Shown one piece after another: positions 34,296 to 43,605 of a stretch of 64,000 bases of DNA (position 1 is the stretch's first letter; each line of letters opens with the position of its first letter). The notes under the pieces were generated by a model. It was given only the letters and a program-made list of their open reading frames with translations, was not told the DNA's origin and searched no databases. Both the position numbers and the translations under genes were made by a program. Origin of the DNA: Anaerolineales bacterium (GTDB lineage Bacteria; Chloroflexota; Anaerolineae; Aggregatilineales; J027); assembly GCA_020634155.1 (NCBI GenBank), contig JACKCI010000002.1, forward strand, positions 1,364,001 through 1,428,000, in the 5' to 3' direction.

Positions 34296-35321
34296 ATGAA
34301 GCGCTCCATACTCGTTATGGCATTGGCAGCAGCGTTGTTGCTCACGAGTATGCTGCCCGTACAGGCGGCTGAACAACCCTCAACGACCCCCGAGGCGGTT
34401 GGGCAATACTATGGTGTTTGGACTGTCCAGTATTTCAATGACAGCTATGACACAACAGCCTTTAATGCACCCTCTCTATCGGCTGGCCCATTGGCGATTA
34501 GCTGGGGGACAAACTCGCCTCTAGCTGGTGTGAACGCTGACAACTTTTTATCTCGCTTTACCAGTACCCCTTATTTTAGCACGGGTGGTCGCTATCGTTT
34601 TGAAGCAGGGGCCGATGATACAGTAACCGTGTGGGTTGATGGTCAAGCGGTGACAGCTTCGGCACCTTACTTCGATCCTCGCACCTATGTCGGGCATATC
34701 GACCTTGCTGTTGGTTCCCACACCATTGTGGTTGAACACAAAGACTTCGCAGGTGATGCTTATGTTAGCGTCAACTGGTTCTTGGAAGGCGCAAGTTCGG
34801 GGGGGACTGGTACTACCCCCACACCAGCCCCGACAGGTTCGGTTACAGGTACGATTTCCACCCCTGTTGGCTTGATTTTCCGCAATATGCCCTCTACCTC
34901 TGGCACCCGTCTGGGGCGTTTGGATTACCAGACCTCCCATACCATCTTGGGACGCAATGCTGAGGGAACTTGGGCTTATTTGCAGTATAACGGCCAAAAT
35001 GGGTGGTCGTATGCTTCATGGTTTAATTTCACTGGCGATTTCTTGAGCGTTCCTATTGTGGATAGCTCTACCCTCTCGGTAATTACCGAAGGAACTGCCA
35101 CCGCCAGCGTCCGCATTCGTAACTGCCCCGCCTTGACCTGTCCGCAAGTTGGCGTAGTGCCTTTTGGCAAGACCGCCGAAATCTTTGGGCAAAGCACCGA
35201 CGGGTTGTGGCTGAAGATTAAGTTCACCCCCGACAGCAGCACCTATCCAGCGGTCACGGGTTGGTCTTATCGTAGCTACTACACCATTTCTGAAGGCGTG
35301 ACCCTGCCCGTTGTTCAATAG
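34296..35321 (+). CDS. Secreted protein with PA14-like and SH3-like domains
   Basis: A 341-residue exported protein. With the ATG at 34296 the signal peptide (MKRSILVMALAAALLL, cleavage near VQAAE) is clear, and AGGAG precedes the start. Residues about 40-165 resemble a PA14-type sugar-binding domain (GVWTVQYFND, YRFEAGADDTVTVWVDG). After a Thr/Pro linker come two SH3-like repeats (residues about 185-250 and 265-335, each ending in GWSYxSW/Y). It probably binds the envelope or peptidoglycan. A TATAAT at 34234-34239 may be its promoter. It converges with the ADP-ribosylglycohydrolase gene with a single base between stops. Confidence 0.72.
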   Translation: MKRSILVMALAAALLLTSMLPVQAAEQPSTTPEAVGQYYGVWTVQYFNDSYDTTAFNAPSLSAGPLAISWGTNSPLAGVNADNFLSRFTSTPYFSTGGRYRFEAGADDTVTVWVDGQAVTASAPYFDPRTYVGHIDLAVGSHTIVVEHKDFAGDAYVSVNWFLEGASSGGTGTTPTPAPTGSVTGTISTPVGLIFRNMPSTSGTRLGRLDYQTSHTILGRNAEGTWAYLQYNGQNGWSYASWFNFTGDFLSVPIVDSSTLSVITEGTATASVRIRNCPALTCPQVGVVPFGKTAEIFGQSTDGLWLKIKFTPDSSTYPAVTGWSYRSYYTISEGVTLPVVQ

Positions 35322-35322
35322 G

Positions 35323-36246
35323 TCAACGGCTGAAGTCAAAAAGCTTTTCGGCAAATGAAACCAACATATCCCTAAAGGCCAGCTTATCCAGCCAGTTTTT
35401 AGGGATATGATTTTCTCCGTAATAAGCACCCGCCAATTGCCCACAGACGGCTGCCGTTGTATCCGCATCATTCCCCAAATTAGCAGCCAGTAGACAACTT
35501 GCCTCAAAATTATCGCCTTTATGGAAGGCCCACAGGGCTGCTTCCAAACTCCGCGCTACAAAGCCTGTCCCAATAATGTCTGGTGGCTCTTTTTGCTTAA
35601 AGGAACCCGCCGCCAATTCCGCGATTTCCTCATGCAGTGGGTTTTCATCCCAATAACCGGAGATAGGGCAATAGAAGGGTGATAGCAACTCGTCTTTGCT
35701 GGCCCCATTCAGTGCCCCCACGATTAATCCCGCCAGATACCGACAGGCATCCACCGAGGTTTGTGCGCCGTGTGTCGTCTGCGAACTGAGCGCCGCCCGT
35801 TTGATAGCTTCTTCGGGTTGGGTGGCATAAGCCATCGGGATAGGGGCAAGGCGCATGATGGAGCCATTGCCTGCCGTGTTCGGATCGGTTGGGCCACAAA
35901 ACGGCTCGCCTGTGCGTTCAAATTCTTTGAGGCTGTAGCGGGTGGTCAAGCCAATGTCAAAGCATTCACCCGTACTGCTCAGGTGCCCATCCCAATACCA
36001 ACGCAGATAGCGCTCCATCTGGTCTTGGGCATCAAAATCGCCTTTCTCAATCAGGCTTTCGGCGAGGCAGAGTGCCAACGAGGTGTCATCTGTCCAATAG
36101 CCTGCGGGTAAATCAAACGGGCCACCCCCCACCATATCGGTGATAGGCGTAAAAGTTCCCGGTTTCTGAAATTCGAGGGTTGTGCCGAGGGCGTCGCCCG
36201 CTGCCAACCCTAATAAACATCCGCGATAGCGTTCAATTGGTTCCAT
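35323..36246 (-). CDS. ADP-ribosylglycohydrolase family protein
   Basis: A 307-residue DraG-like hydrolase that removes ADP-ribose from proteins or nucleosides. Family motifs: GLAAGDALGTTLE (near 12-24), the metal site YWTDDTSLALCLAESL (near 48), GNGSIMRLAPIP (near 126) and the C-terminal metal site NLGNDADTTAAVCGQLAGAYYG (near 257, first 20 residues characteristic). All Asp ligands are present. It stands alone, divergent from amrS and convergent with the SH3 protein. The partner ADP-ribosyltransferase is not visible. Confidence 0.9.
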   Translation of the reverse strand: MEPIERYRGCLLGLAAGDALGTTLEFQKPGTFTPITDMVGGGPFDLPAGYWTDDTSLALCLAESLIEKGDFDAQDQMERYLRWYWDGHLSSTGECFDIGLTTRYSLKEFERTGEPFCGPTDPNTAGNGSIMRLAPIPMAYATQPEEAIKRAALSSQTTHGAQTSVDACRYLAGLIVGALNGASKDELLSPFYCPISGYWDENPLHEEIAELAAGSFKQKEPPDIIGTGFVARSLEAALWAFHKGDNFEASCLLAANLGNDADTTAAVCGQLAGAYYGENHIPKNWLDKLAFRDMLVSFAEKLFDFSR

Positions 36247-36304
36247 CTCATTTAATCCCCCTCCAACTATGGTAACATTGAATCAGAGATAAGGGGGTGA
36301 CTCT

Positions 36305-37519
36305 ATGTTTAAACGCCCAACTCGGTCTGACCGTGCGACACCCAGTGCGCCCGATGACTTAATGGATGAACTCGCCAAGTTGCGAACCCCAATCGCGGGG
36401 GATGTACCGCTCTCGACCATCATTGACCCCTTAGTGCAGGAAGGCGAACTCTATCGCACGCTAGATAACAACCGTGTCCAGTGTTATGCCTGTGGGCATG
36501 AATGCAAGATTAAAGATGGGGCGCGGGGCATCTGCCAAGTTCGCTATAATCTTGGCGGCAAGCTCTATGTGCCGTGGGGCTATGTCGCGGCCCTTCAATG
36601 TGACCCCACCGAGAAGAAGCCCTTTAACCACCTCTACCCCGGCTCCGATACGCTGACTTTCGGGATGCTTGGCTGCGATTTGCATTGCTCCTATTGCCAG
36701 AACTGGAATACCTCCCAAGCCTTGCGTGATTCTGAGGCAGGCCGCCCACCCGAAACTGTCTCCCCAGAGACCTTAGTGGCAATGGCCGTCCGTAATGGGG
36801 CCAAGTGTGTCGCCAGTTCCTATAACGAGCCGCTGATTACCTCAGAATGGGCCTTGTCGGTTTTTAAGTTGGCAAAGGCCGCCGGACTGACCTGCATGTA
36901 TGTCTCCAACGGCAATGCCACCCGCGAGGTACTCGAATACCTGCGGCCCTATACCGATGGCTACAAGATTGACCTCAAGACCATGAATGACAAGAACTAT
37001 CGCAGCTTGGGGGCGGTCTTGGAGCATGTGCTGGATGGAGTGCGGATGGTGCATGAACTCGGTTTCTGGCTGGAAATCGTGACGCTGGTCATTCCCGGTT
37101 TCAATGACTCCGATGCCGAATTGCGTGATGCCGCCCAGTTCATCAAGTCCATCTCGCCCGATATTCCTTGGCATGTCACGGCCTTCCATCAAGACTACAA
37201 GATGACGGACCCCGACAATACCGATGCCAAGACCCTGATTCGCGCCGCTGAGATTGGCTACCGTGAAGGCCTGCACTATGTCTATGCGGGCAATCAGCCG
37301 GGGCGGGTGGGGGAATTGGAGCATACCCGTTGTCCCAATTGCCATAAGACCCTCATTGAGCGCTTTGGCTATATTGTGCTGGATTATCAAGTTACACCAG
37401 AGGGGACGTGTCCCACCTGTCAGCATCCAATTGCGGGATTATGGCCTACATCAAAAGAGGATGTCTATATCGGTACTCATGAAGATTTGTGGATGCGCCG
37501 TCCGCGTCGGGTGCGCTGA
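36305..37519 (+). CDS. amrS: AmmeMemoRadiSam system radical SAM enzyme
   Basis: A 404-residue radical SAM protein. The cluster motif is CDLHCSYC (Cx3Cx2C, near residue 123). The N-terminal Cys-rich segment (QCYACGHECKIKDGARGICQ, near 59-78) is typical of AmrS. The C-terminal 60 residues contain two further CxxC pairs (CPNC and CPTC), a zinc-ribbon-like tail. A strong ribosome site AAGGGGGTG precedes the ATG. The usual partner genes AmmeMemoRadiSam A and B are not adjacent. Substrate unknown. Confidence 0.88.
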   Translation: MFKRPTRSDRATPSAPDDLMDELAKLRTPIAGDVPLSTIIDPLVQEGELYRTLDNNRVQCYACGHECKIKDGARGICQVRYNLGGKLYVPWGYVAALQCDPTEKKPFNHLYPGSDTLTFGMLGCDLHCSYCQNWNTSQALRDSEAGRPPETVSPETLVAMAVRNGAKCVASSYNEPLITSEWALSVFKLAKAAGLTCMYVSNGNATREVLEYLRPYTDGYKIDLKTMNDKNYRSLGAVLEHVLDGVRMVHELGFWLEIVTLVIPGFNDSDAELRDAAQFIKSISPDIPWHVTAFHQDYKMTDPDNTDAKTLIRAAEIGYREGLHYVYAGNQPGRVGELEHTRCPNCHKTLIERFGYIVLDYQVTPEGTCPTCQHPIAGLWPTSKEDVYIGTHEDLWMRRPRRVR

Positions 37520-37559
37520 AGGTCAAGTGACACGCAGGGTGCCACCTGACCGCTTGCTA

Positions 37560-37589
37560 CAAGGCCGTTCCCCGTCGGGTTCGGCCTTG
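37560..37589. terminator. Hairpin between convergent amrS and OsmC genes
   Basis: Perfect 8-bp stem CAAGGCCG (37560-37567) and CGGCCTTG (37582-37589) with a 14-nt loop, in the 77-bp gap between two convergent genes. There is no long T run, so it may act as a transcription barrier rather than a classical terminator. Confidence 0.55.
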
Positions 37590-37596
37590 ATGGGGT

Positions 37597-38034
37597 TTAG
37601 GCGGGGGATGCGCCTGTTAGCAACTTTGCGTCAACGGTAATCTCAACCGCAGCAAGGGCGCGGGACACGATGCAGCCTGTCTTGGTGGCTTCGACGTGTT
37701 GTTGGAAGGCGGCTTCATCAATATTGGGGACATCGGCTTCAACTTGCAGGTGGATGCGGGTGATAGAAAAGCCAGCATCGCCTTTTTCAATATACACATT
37801 CGCAGTGCTTTCCACATGCTTAGGAAGGAAGCCTGCCCGCTCCAGCGCCACATTCAGCGCCATTGTATAACAGCCTGCATGGGCCGCACCAATAAGCTCT
37901 TCGGGGTTGGTGCCTGCGCCTTCTTCAAAGCGTGATGTAAACGAATAGCCTAGCTCAATCGCTTTGCCCTTGAGTGTGCCAACACCCTCTTTAAGCGTGC
38001 CTTCCCAGCGTGCGGTTGCTTTCCGAACTGCCAT
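37597..38034 (-). CDS. OsmC family peroxiredoxin-like protein
   Basis: A 145-residue OsmC-type protein. These proteins reduce organic hydroperoxides with a Cys pair. One Cys is in GAAHAGCYTMALN (near 55) and the second in GCIVSRAL (near 120). The start MAVRKATARWEG and the spacing fit the OsmC branch of the OsmC/Ohr family. It is a single gene, convergent with amrS. No nearby regulator is visible. Confidence 0.9.
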   Translation of the reverse strand: MAVRKATARWEGTLKEGVGTLKGKAIELGYSFTSRFEEGAGTNPEELIGAAHAGCYTMALNVALERAGFLPKHVESTANVYIEKGDAGFSITRIHLQVEADVPNIDEAAFQQHVEATKTGCIVSRALAAVEITVDAKLLTGASPA

Positions 38035-38097
38035 ATTGCTCTCCCTTTTTTTGAATGAATCTTGGAAATATTATTGTAGAAGAGCCGTCACTCAGAA

Positions 38098-39459
38098 TCA
38101 ACGCCGGACTTGGAAATACCCCAAAATCGCCACCAGATAGAACATCGTCCCTAGCAATAACGCGAAGAATCCGGTGAAGATTTGCTCAGAAAAGAACAGC
38201 AACCACAAGACGGCGGTAGCTCCCCCGATAATCAGCAAAAAGAAGGCATTCTTAGGATCAAGAAAAGCCTCAACCACCACCCCAATAGCGAACATCAACG
38301 CTCCAACCAACAGCAAGCCCTGTACCGCCTGCGGAGATAGCGCAAATTCCTCGCTTGCCGATGTAAAGTCTAGGATAGCTCCCATAATTCCCACAAGGGT
38401 TGCCGCCACACCCAGCCAAATCAGCGTGGCACTGAATATCATGCCACCGAGTGGGGGTGTTTTCTGTTCGCGGGGTCGCCAGCGTTCCTCAATCGGCGGA
38501 GCGGGTTGGACGGGAACCCCTAGATGCTCTTTGGGCTTGATAATGGGTGCTTGGCGTTCCTCATCGACTTCAAAATCAATAAAGCGGAACTCAAATTGAG
38601 AGTTGAGGGGGTCAGGTTCCCGCTGTTCTTGTCGGGCGCGGGGGATTTCGTTCAAGTCCTGCAAAATATCACGGGTAGACTGGAAGCGGTCCAGTATGTT
38701 CTTTTGGAGGCAGGTCTCGACCATCAAATACCAAGAAGGCGGCAAATCCCGACGGAACATCTGGAGCGAATGGGGTGGGTCGGTCAAAATAGCCCCAATG
38801 ATTTGCGGCTGTGTTTTACCAGAGAAAGGCAAGTGTCCCGTCAACATCTCAAAGAAAATGACGCCTAGCGACCATATATCAGCCCTGAAGTCGCCCTTGG
38901 TCAAGGGGTCAAAGGCTTCAGGTGCCATATACGCCAAGGTTCCCAAGGCCGCCCCTGTCGCTGTCATCGTTGATGAGTCTTGCATACGCGCCAAGCCAAA
39001 ATCAGCAATAACGGGTGTCTGGTCAGCCGTTAGCAGGATGTTGGTTGGCTTCAAGTCACGGTGGATAATGCCCGCTTCATGGGCCGCACTTAGCCCCTGT
39101 ACAATACCAACTGCCAGCCGCTTAAAAATGCCATCGTCCAGCCCGTCATGTGCTTTGATGATGTCGTCTAGCGTGCCACCCCCGATGTATTCCATTACCA
39201 AACAGGCACGCTTTTGTACCGTAAAGGCATCAATATAGCGAATGACATTGGGGTGATTGAGGCGGCTGAGTACCTTGGCTTCGCGCTCAAAACGCTTTTG
39301 CACTTCCTCAACATCATACAATTGTTGGGAAATGGTCTTGATAGCAACAGGTTCTTGCTCTTGCAAGTCGGTTGCCAAGAATACTTCACCCATGGCCCCA
39401 TGTCCCAGTCGCTTTTCAATCTGATAGCGCTGTTTGAGTATTGGCTTGTTGGTCGTCAT
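38098..39459 (-). CDS. Ser/Thr protein kinase, membrane anchored
   Basis: A 453-residue eukaryotic-type kinase. Catalytic domain about 10-275: Gly loop LGHGAMGEV, Lys in PVAIKTI (near 40), HRDLKPTNILL (catalytic loop, near 134), ADFGLAR (near 156), and APE motif YMAPEAF. A linker with Pro and Glu follows, then four hydrophobic helices (about 340-450) that anchor it in the membrane. There is no extracellular PASTA domain. It is a single gene; the ATG has a GGAAGG site upstream. Targets unknown. Confidence 0.92.
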   Translation of the reverse strand: MTTNKPILKQRYQIEKRLGHGAMGEVFLATDLQEQEPVAIKTISQQLYDVEEVQKRFEREAKVLSRLNHPNVIRYIDAFTVQKRACLVMEYIGGGTLDDIIKAHDGLDDGIFKRLAVGIVQGLSAAHEAGIIHRDLKPTNILLTADQTPVIADFGLARMQDSSTMTATGAALGTLAYMAPEAFDPLTKGDFRADIWSLGVIFFEMLTGHLPFSGKTQPQIIGAILTDPPHSLQMFRRDLPPSWYLMVETCLQKNILDRFQSTRDILQDLNEIPRARQEQREPDPLNSQFEFRFIDFEVDEERQAPIIKPKEHLGVPVQPAPPIEERWRPREQKTPPLGGMIFSATLIWLGVAATLVGIMGAILDFTSASEEFALSPQAVQGLLLVGALMFAIGVVVEAFLDPKNAFFLLIIGGATAVLWLLFFSEQIFTGFFALLLGTMFYLVAILGYFQVRR

Positions 39460-39534
39460 TCTCGTTCCTTCCCCGTATAGCGTAATTCTACGTTAAAATG
39501 AACAGAACAAAAAGCAACCGAGAGGTAAACAACA

Positions 39535-40230
39535 ATGCGGACAGTTATGATAACAGGTGGTGCAGGTGGCTTGGGGCAAACCGTATCACGGCGCTTTGCT
39601 GCCAGCGGAGAGCGCGTGATTATCGTTGAGCGCAGTCTTGATAAAGCCCAAGCCTTGGTGGATGAACTCAGTGGCTCCCATCTAGCCCTCAGCGCTGATT
39701 TATCAGATGCCGCTCAAGTCGAGGCCATGCTGTGTGAAGCCATCGCCAAGGTTGGCAGCATTGATGTGTTGGTGCATACCGTCGGCGGCTTTGCGATGGG
39801 CCAGCCCGTCCATGAAACCGATATTGAACTTTGGGAGCGCATGATGAATATCAATGCCCGTTCTCTGTTTATCACGGCTGGTCAGGTTGCCAAACATATG
39901 CTGGAGATGGGTGTGCAGGGCAAGATTGTGGCGATTCTTGCCAAACCCGGGGCCAAAGGTGCCGCGAAGATGGCCGCCTATTCCGCCAGCAAAGCCGCTG
40001 CCCAACGCATCATCGAGAGCATGGCCCTTGAATTGCGCGGGCATGGTATTAATGTCAACGGCGTAGTGCCGAGTATTATTGATACCCCCGCCAATCGCAA
40101 AGACATGCCTAACGCCGATTTCAGCAAATGGGTGACGCCTGATCAACTAGCCGATGCCATCCAATATTTGACCTCCGATGCGGCCTCGGCGGTTCATGGC
40201 ATGGCGTTGGAGGTCTTTGGCGGCGTCTAG
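39535..40230 (+). CDS. SDR-family oxidoreductase
   Basis: A 231-residue short-chain dehydrogenase. The NAD(P)-binding Gly motif TGGAGGLG is at 7-14, and the catalytic Tyr/Lys pair lies in YSASKAAAQR (near 149). The strand following the active site and the substrate loop are intact. The Ser of the triad is not obvious (ILAKPGAKG in place of the usual S), so the catalytic set may be altered. Its TAG stop overlaps the TAG of the convergent glycosyltransferase gene in the tetranucleotide CTAG (40227-40230). Substrate unknown. Confidence 0.88.
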   Translation: MRTVMITGGAGGLGQTVSRRFAASGERVIIVERSLDKAQALVDELSGSHLALSADLSDAAQVEAMLCEAIAKVGSIDVLVHTVGGFAMGQPVHETDIELWERMMNINARSLFITAGQVAKHMLEMGVQGKIVAILAKPGAKGAAKMAAYSASKAAAQRIIESMALELRGHGINVNGVVPSIIDTPANRKDMPNADFSKWVTPDQLADAIQYLTSDAASAVHGMALEVFGGV

Positions 40231-41306
40231 ATGCCGAATTGCTGGTTGAGCCGTTCCATTAGGTAGGCCGTCCCATCAAAACGCTCGCTCAGACCTCGCC
40301 GCTCATGGATGTGTTGGCGGTAGTCATCAAGGTTAGCGAGGAAGCGTGCGAGACTGTCGGTGCTGAACTGGTCAACTTGTAAACCCAAGCCATTGCGCTG
40401 AATGGCATCCGCACAGCACTGCTGGTCAAATGAGGCCGCTGGTAGGGTATAAACGGGCTTGCCGAGGTACATCAACTCCGAGAGTAGGTTATGCCCACCG
40501 TTGGTGATAACGGCCTTGGCGCTGGCGATGTCCGCGATAAAGCCTGTTGTGCTAAAGGGCTTGAAGGTGACATTGGAGCTAGTTTGACCCGCCAACCCAT
40601 AGACGATAAACCGCTGCTCAGGGAAGGCTCCAAGGGTCTCTAAAATGGCGTTGGGGTTGTGCTGCACATGCAGATTAGCCGATAAGTAGACGACGATATG
40701 CTGGCTTAGAGTGGGCGTGACCTGTAAAACCTCCTCACGCAGAATGGGCGGGATGAGTGTCACCGCAAAGCGTGGGTCAGGCGGATAGTCCACTGTGAAA
40801 AAAGACGCAGCATAGCGGGCCTCGGCTGTTGGGAAAAACATCCCCAAGCGGCTACGGTCTTCGAGGCGTGAGTAGCCATTCATCAGTGGGAACTGGAATC
40901 CGGCATATTTGCTGTGCTGGTCAACCGTGATGAGGGGCGCATCTACCGCATAGGCGAATTGGGCCGCAACCAACTCGTAATCAGCAATGACCAAATCGGG
41001 CGGGTCACCAAAAGTATCCAGTACCGCCTGCATTGCCTTAAAATTGAGGGTGTGTCCATCGTCAAAACGGTTGAGGGGTTCGGCTGCATTCTTGCCAAAA
41101 TCAATGCCAGTGGCGTTGACATGGATAACCGGAACCCGTACCCCAAAGCGCGGGATGTCGGGGAAGTGGCGCTGAAAATAGCGCTCGCTGTTATCAAAGA
41201 CCAGCAGCGTAACCCGATGCCCTCGCGCTAGTAGTGATTTTAATACGCTGGCTTGGCGGGCGCTGTGTCCATTGCCAAAGCCACATACACCAATGAGAAT
41301 GTTCAT
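40227..41306 (-). CDS. Glycosyltransferase, GT-B fold (MurG/MGT-like)
   Basis: A 359-residue GT-B enzyme. The N-terminal Gly-rich motif reads GVCGFGNGHSARQA (near 6-19), and the C-terminal donor-binding part shows ITNGGHNLLSELMYLGKPVYTLP (near 262), as in MurG, MGT and related UDP-sugar transferases. No signal peptide or membrane segment. Its ATG (41304-41306) overlaps the ATG of folK on the opposite strand in CATG, and its stop overlaps the stop of the SDR gene in CTAG. The acceptor is not known; lipid or protein glycosylation is likely. Confidence 0.85.
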   Translation of the reverse strand: MNILIGVCGFGNGHSARQASVLKSLLARGHRVTLLVFDNSERYFQRHFPDIPRFGVRVPVIHVNATGIDFGKNAAEPLNRFDDGHTLNFKAMQAVLDTFGDPPDLVIADYELVAAQFAYAVDAPLITVDQHSKYAGFQFPLMNGYSRLEDRSRLGMFFPTAEARYAASFFTVDYPPDPRFAVTLIPPILREEVLQVTPTLSQHIVVYLSANLHVQHNPNAILETLGAFPEQRFIVYGLAGQTSSNVTFKPFSTTGFIADIASAKAVITNGGHNLLSELMYLGKPVYTLPAASFDQQCCADAIQRNGLGLQVDQFSTDSLARFLANLDDYRQHIHERRGLSERFDGTAYLMERLNQQFGI

Positions 41307-41736
41307 GAGACGTGCCTATCTTTCGCTTGGTTCCAATATCAACCCCATGCCCAACCTCATCACGGGTATCGACGCTATCCGTCAACGAGCGCTTTTTGTT
41401 GGCGCTTCTAAATTTTACACCACATCGGCGGTAGGCGAGGGCCAAGGCGAGTTCATTAATGTTGCCATCGCCATCGACACCCCTCTAGAGCGCGACGCCC
41501 TCAAAACTATCCTGCGCCAAATCGAAGCCGAACATGGACGCGACCATTCCCAGAAGGCCACCGTCACCTTGGATATTGACATAATCCTCTATGGGGATGA
41601 AGACCCTGACCCCGACCTCTATCGCTACAGCTACATCGCATTGCCCCTTGCCGATATTGCCCCCAACTTGCGCCTGTCCACAGGTGCGACCGTGCGTCAA
41701 CTGGCTACCCGCCTGCAACAAGAGGAGGTCGAGTAA
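41305..41736 (+). CDS. folK: 2-amino-4-hydroxy-6-hydroxymethyldihydropteridine pyrophosphokinase (HPPK)
   Basis: A 143-residue HPPK that pyrophosphorylates 6-hydroxymethyl-dihydropterin in folate synthesis. Start RAYLSLGSNINP is the family N-terminus, TSAVGEGQGEFINVAI gives the pterin-binding region, and TLDIDIILYGDE holds the metal-binding Asp pair (near 91-98). The ATG at 41305 is chosen because the family starts there; the earlier ATG at 41272 would extend into the divergent gene. Its TAA stop overlaps the ATG of the next gene by 1 nt. Confidence 0.93.
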   Translation: MRRAYLSLGSNINPMPNLITGIDAIRQRALFVGASKFYTTSAVGEGQGEFINVAIAIDTPLERDALKTILRQIEAEHGRDHSQKATVTLDIDIILYGDEDPDPDLYRYSYIALPLADIAPNLRLSTGATVRQLATRLQQEEVE

Positions 41737-43601
41737 TGTTTAAGCGCCTAGAAATCCTCATTGTCGGCATTCTGTTTCTCCTCGCAGCGTGGCTACGGCT
41801 GGGCTGGCTGGGCGTGACCACTTTCAGCCTTGATGAAGCCGTGATTAGCCTCTCCGCCTTGAACATGGCCCGTGAAGGGACACTGGCAAAGCTCGGCATT
41901 GTCTCATCGGCAGGCTTGCCCCATTTTCCCGCCACCACATGGCTATTCAGCATCTTCTACCTGTTCACCACCGACCCTCTCATCGTGACATTTTGGGCGG
42001 GCTTGCTCAATTGGGCGGCATTGGTGGCGCTCTGGGCTTTGGTACGACGCCAGTGGGGGGCATGGGCGGGAGTTGCGGCACTGGTCTATATGGCCTTCAA
42101 TCCCTTCGCCGTTTTCTATGCTCGCGGCCTGTGGTCACCAACCTTGATGGTACCCCTTGCCGTGTTATGGCTCTATGCCGCCGAGCGCTCGCGTCATCGA
42201 CCTGCTTGGGTCGCCGCTACAGTCTTCGTGGCGGGCTTGGCCTTTCAGGTACATCCCTCTGGTGCAGTCTTGATGACCGTCACGCTCTGGCTAGTCTGGC
42301 AGGGGCGGTGGTGGCGCACGGCCCGCACGGCTTTGATTATTGGCATGGTGTTGGTTGGTTTGGCTGCGGTGCCGTATATCGCCCATATCGCCTGTTGTGC
42401 GCCCGAAGTGGCTGACCAATACCGTGACTTGGCTCAACAGCCCTCCACCATTGATGATGTGGCCTTCGATAATGCCTTGCGTTTGGGGGTGGGGCGCGAG
42501 TGGGGCTTTCTCGTGATTGGCACCGCAACGGCTCCCGCATGGGCGCAATGGCTAACGGGTATCCTATTGGTACTCGGTGGTGTGACACTCGTCTGGCGTT
42601 GGCCTCAAGAGCGCTTTTTGACGCCCCTTGTGTTGTTGTGGGGAGGGGGGGGCGTGCTGCTTTTTACGCGCCATAGCACGCCTGTCTATATTCATTATCA
42701 GGTAGTGGCGATTCCAGCGCTGGTACTTGTGGTGGCAAGTAGCACCCGCTTGGTCAAGCATCCCGTGTGGTCAATTACTATCGTCGGGCTATTGGTCGTG
42801 GTCGGTATCCAACACACCCGTCAGATTACCGATAGCCTCTCCATCATTGAGCGTGAGAATGTCGCAGGTGGTATCCCCAACCCCCTCAAATATACCCGTG
42901 CCGCTGCCTATAGCGTCTCGGACGACATGCCAGTGGTAGTCTTTACCCATGGCGATGACCCCTATACCAATGGCGAAGTGGCGGTCTGGTCGGTGCTATT
43001 TTGGGGTGATGCCAACCGTGTGGTTAATGGCGATTCAGCGCTGATATTGCCCAATCAGCCCACTAGCCTCTTTGCTGAGGTGCCTTTTATCCAAGCGTGG
43101 GAGGAGCTAGAAGCCGCCAATTTGACCGCCGATAGCCATGCCTTGCCCCGCCGTGCCGATAGCGCTCCCTTTATGGTGGTTGCCTACGACGGGCAGCAAG
43201 ACCCCCAAGGCTTTATCTTGCTTGATGACCCAATCGCCCTTACGGATGGCTCACAGTTGGTCGGCTGGAAAGTCCGCCGTGTCGGGGAACGGATGCGGGT
43301 CTCGACGCTCTGGCAAGTGACCTCGCGCCCGCCCGATGAGACATGGAACCAGTTTCATCATTTGCGGCTGAGTGCTAGCGCCGACGTGACCGAGCAGCCC
43401 TTCGCCATCTCGGATGTCCCCACCTCAGCCCGTTATTGGCAAGCGGGCGACCGCGTGATTGTCATGGCCGATTTTTGGGTTGAGACAGGACAGACCTTTT
43501 GGGTTGATGTCGGGCATTATACCTATCCCGCCCTCCAACGTGCTGCACGGGTCGATGGGCAGGGCGATAGTGTGCGCTTAGGGCCTTGGACGTGGGAATA
43601 G
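41736..43601 (+). CDS. GT39-like multi-spanning membrane protein
   Basis: A 621-residue protein with about nine to eleven transmembrane helices in residues 1-400 and a large soluble C-terminal domain of about 200 residues. The first loop acidic motif LDEAVIS (near 32) fits a GT39/PMT-type glycosyltransferase that uses polyprenyl-phosphate sugars. The start overlaps the folK stop in TAATG, so it is coupled to folK. Followed 5 bp later by the convergent comM remnant. The acceptor substrate cannot be inferred. Confidence 0.78.
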   Translation: MFKRLEILIVGILFLLAAWLRLGWLGVTTFSLDEAVISLSALNMAREGTLAKLGIVSSAGLPHFPATTWLFSIFYLFTTDPLIVTFWAGLLNWAALVALWALVRRQWGAWAGVAALVYMAFNPFAVFYARGLWSPTLMVPLAVLWLYAAERSRHRPAWVAATVFVAGLAFQVHPSGAVLMTVTLWLVWQGRWWRTARTALIIGMVLVGLAAVPYIAHIACCAPEVADQYRDLAQQPSTIDDVAFDNALRLGVGREWGFLVIGTATAPAWAQWLTGILLVLGGVTLVWRWPQERFLTPLVLLWGGGGVLLFTRHSTPVYIHYQVVAIPALVLVVASSTRLVKHPVWSITIVGLLVVVGIQHTRQITDSLSIIERENVAGGIPNPLKYTRAAAYSVSDDMPVVVFTHGDDPYTNGEVAVWSVLFWGDANRVVNGDSALILPNQPTSLFAEVPFIQAWEELEAANLTADSHALPRRADSAPFMVVAYDGQQDPQGFILLDDPIALTDGSQLVGWKVRRVGERMRVSTLWQVTSRPPDETWNQFHHLRLSASADVTEQPFAISDVPTSARYWQAGDRVIVMADFWVETGQTFWVDVGHYTYPALQRAARVDGQGDSVRLGPWTWE

Positions 43602-43605
43602 ACCT

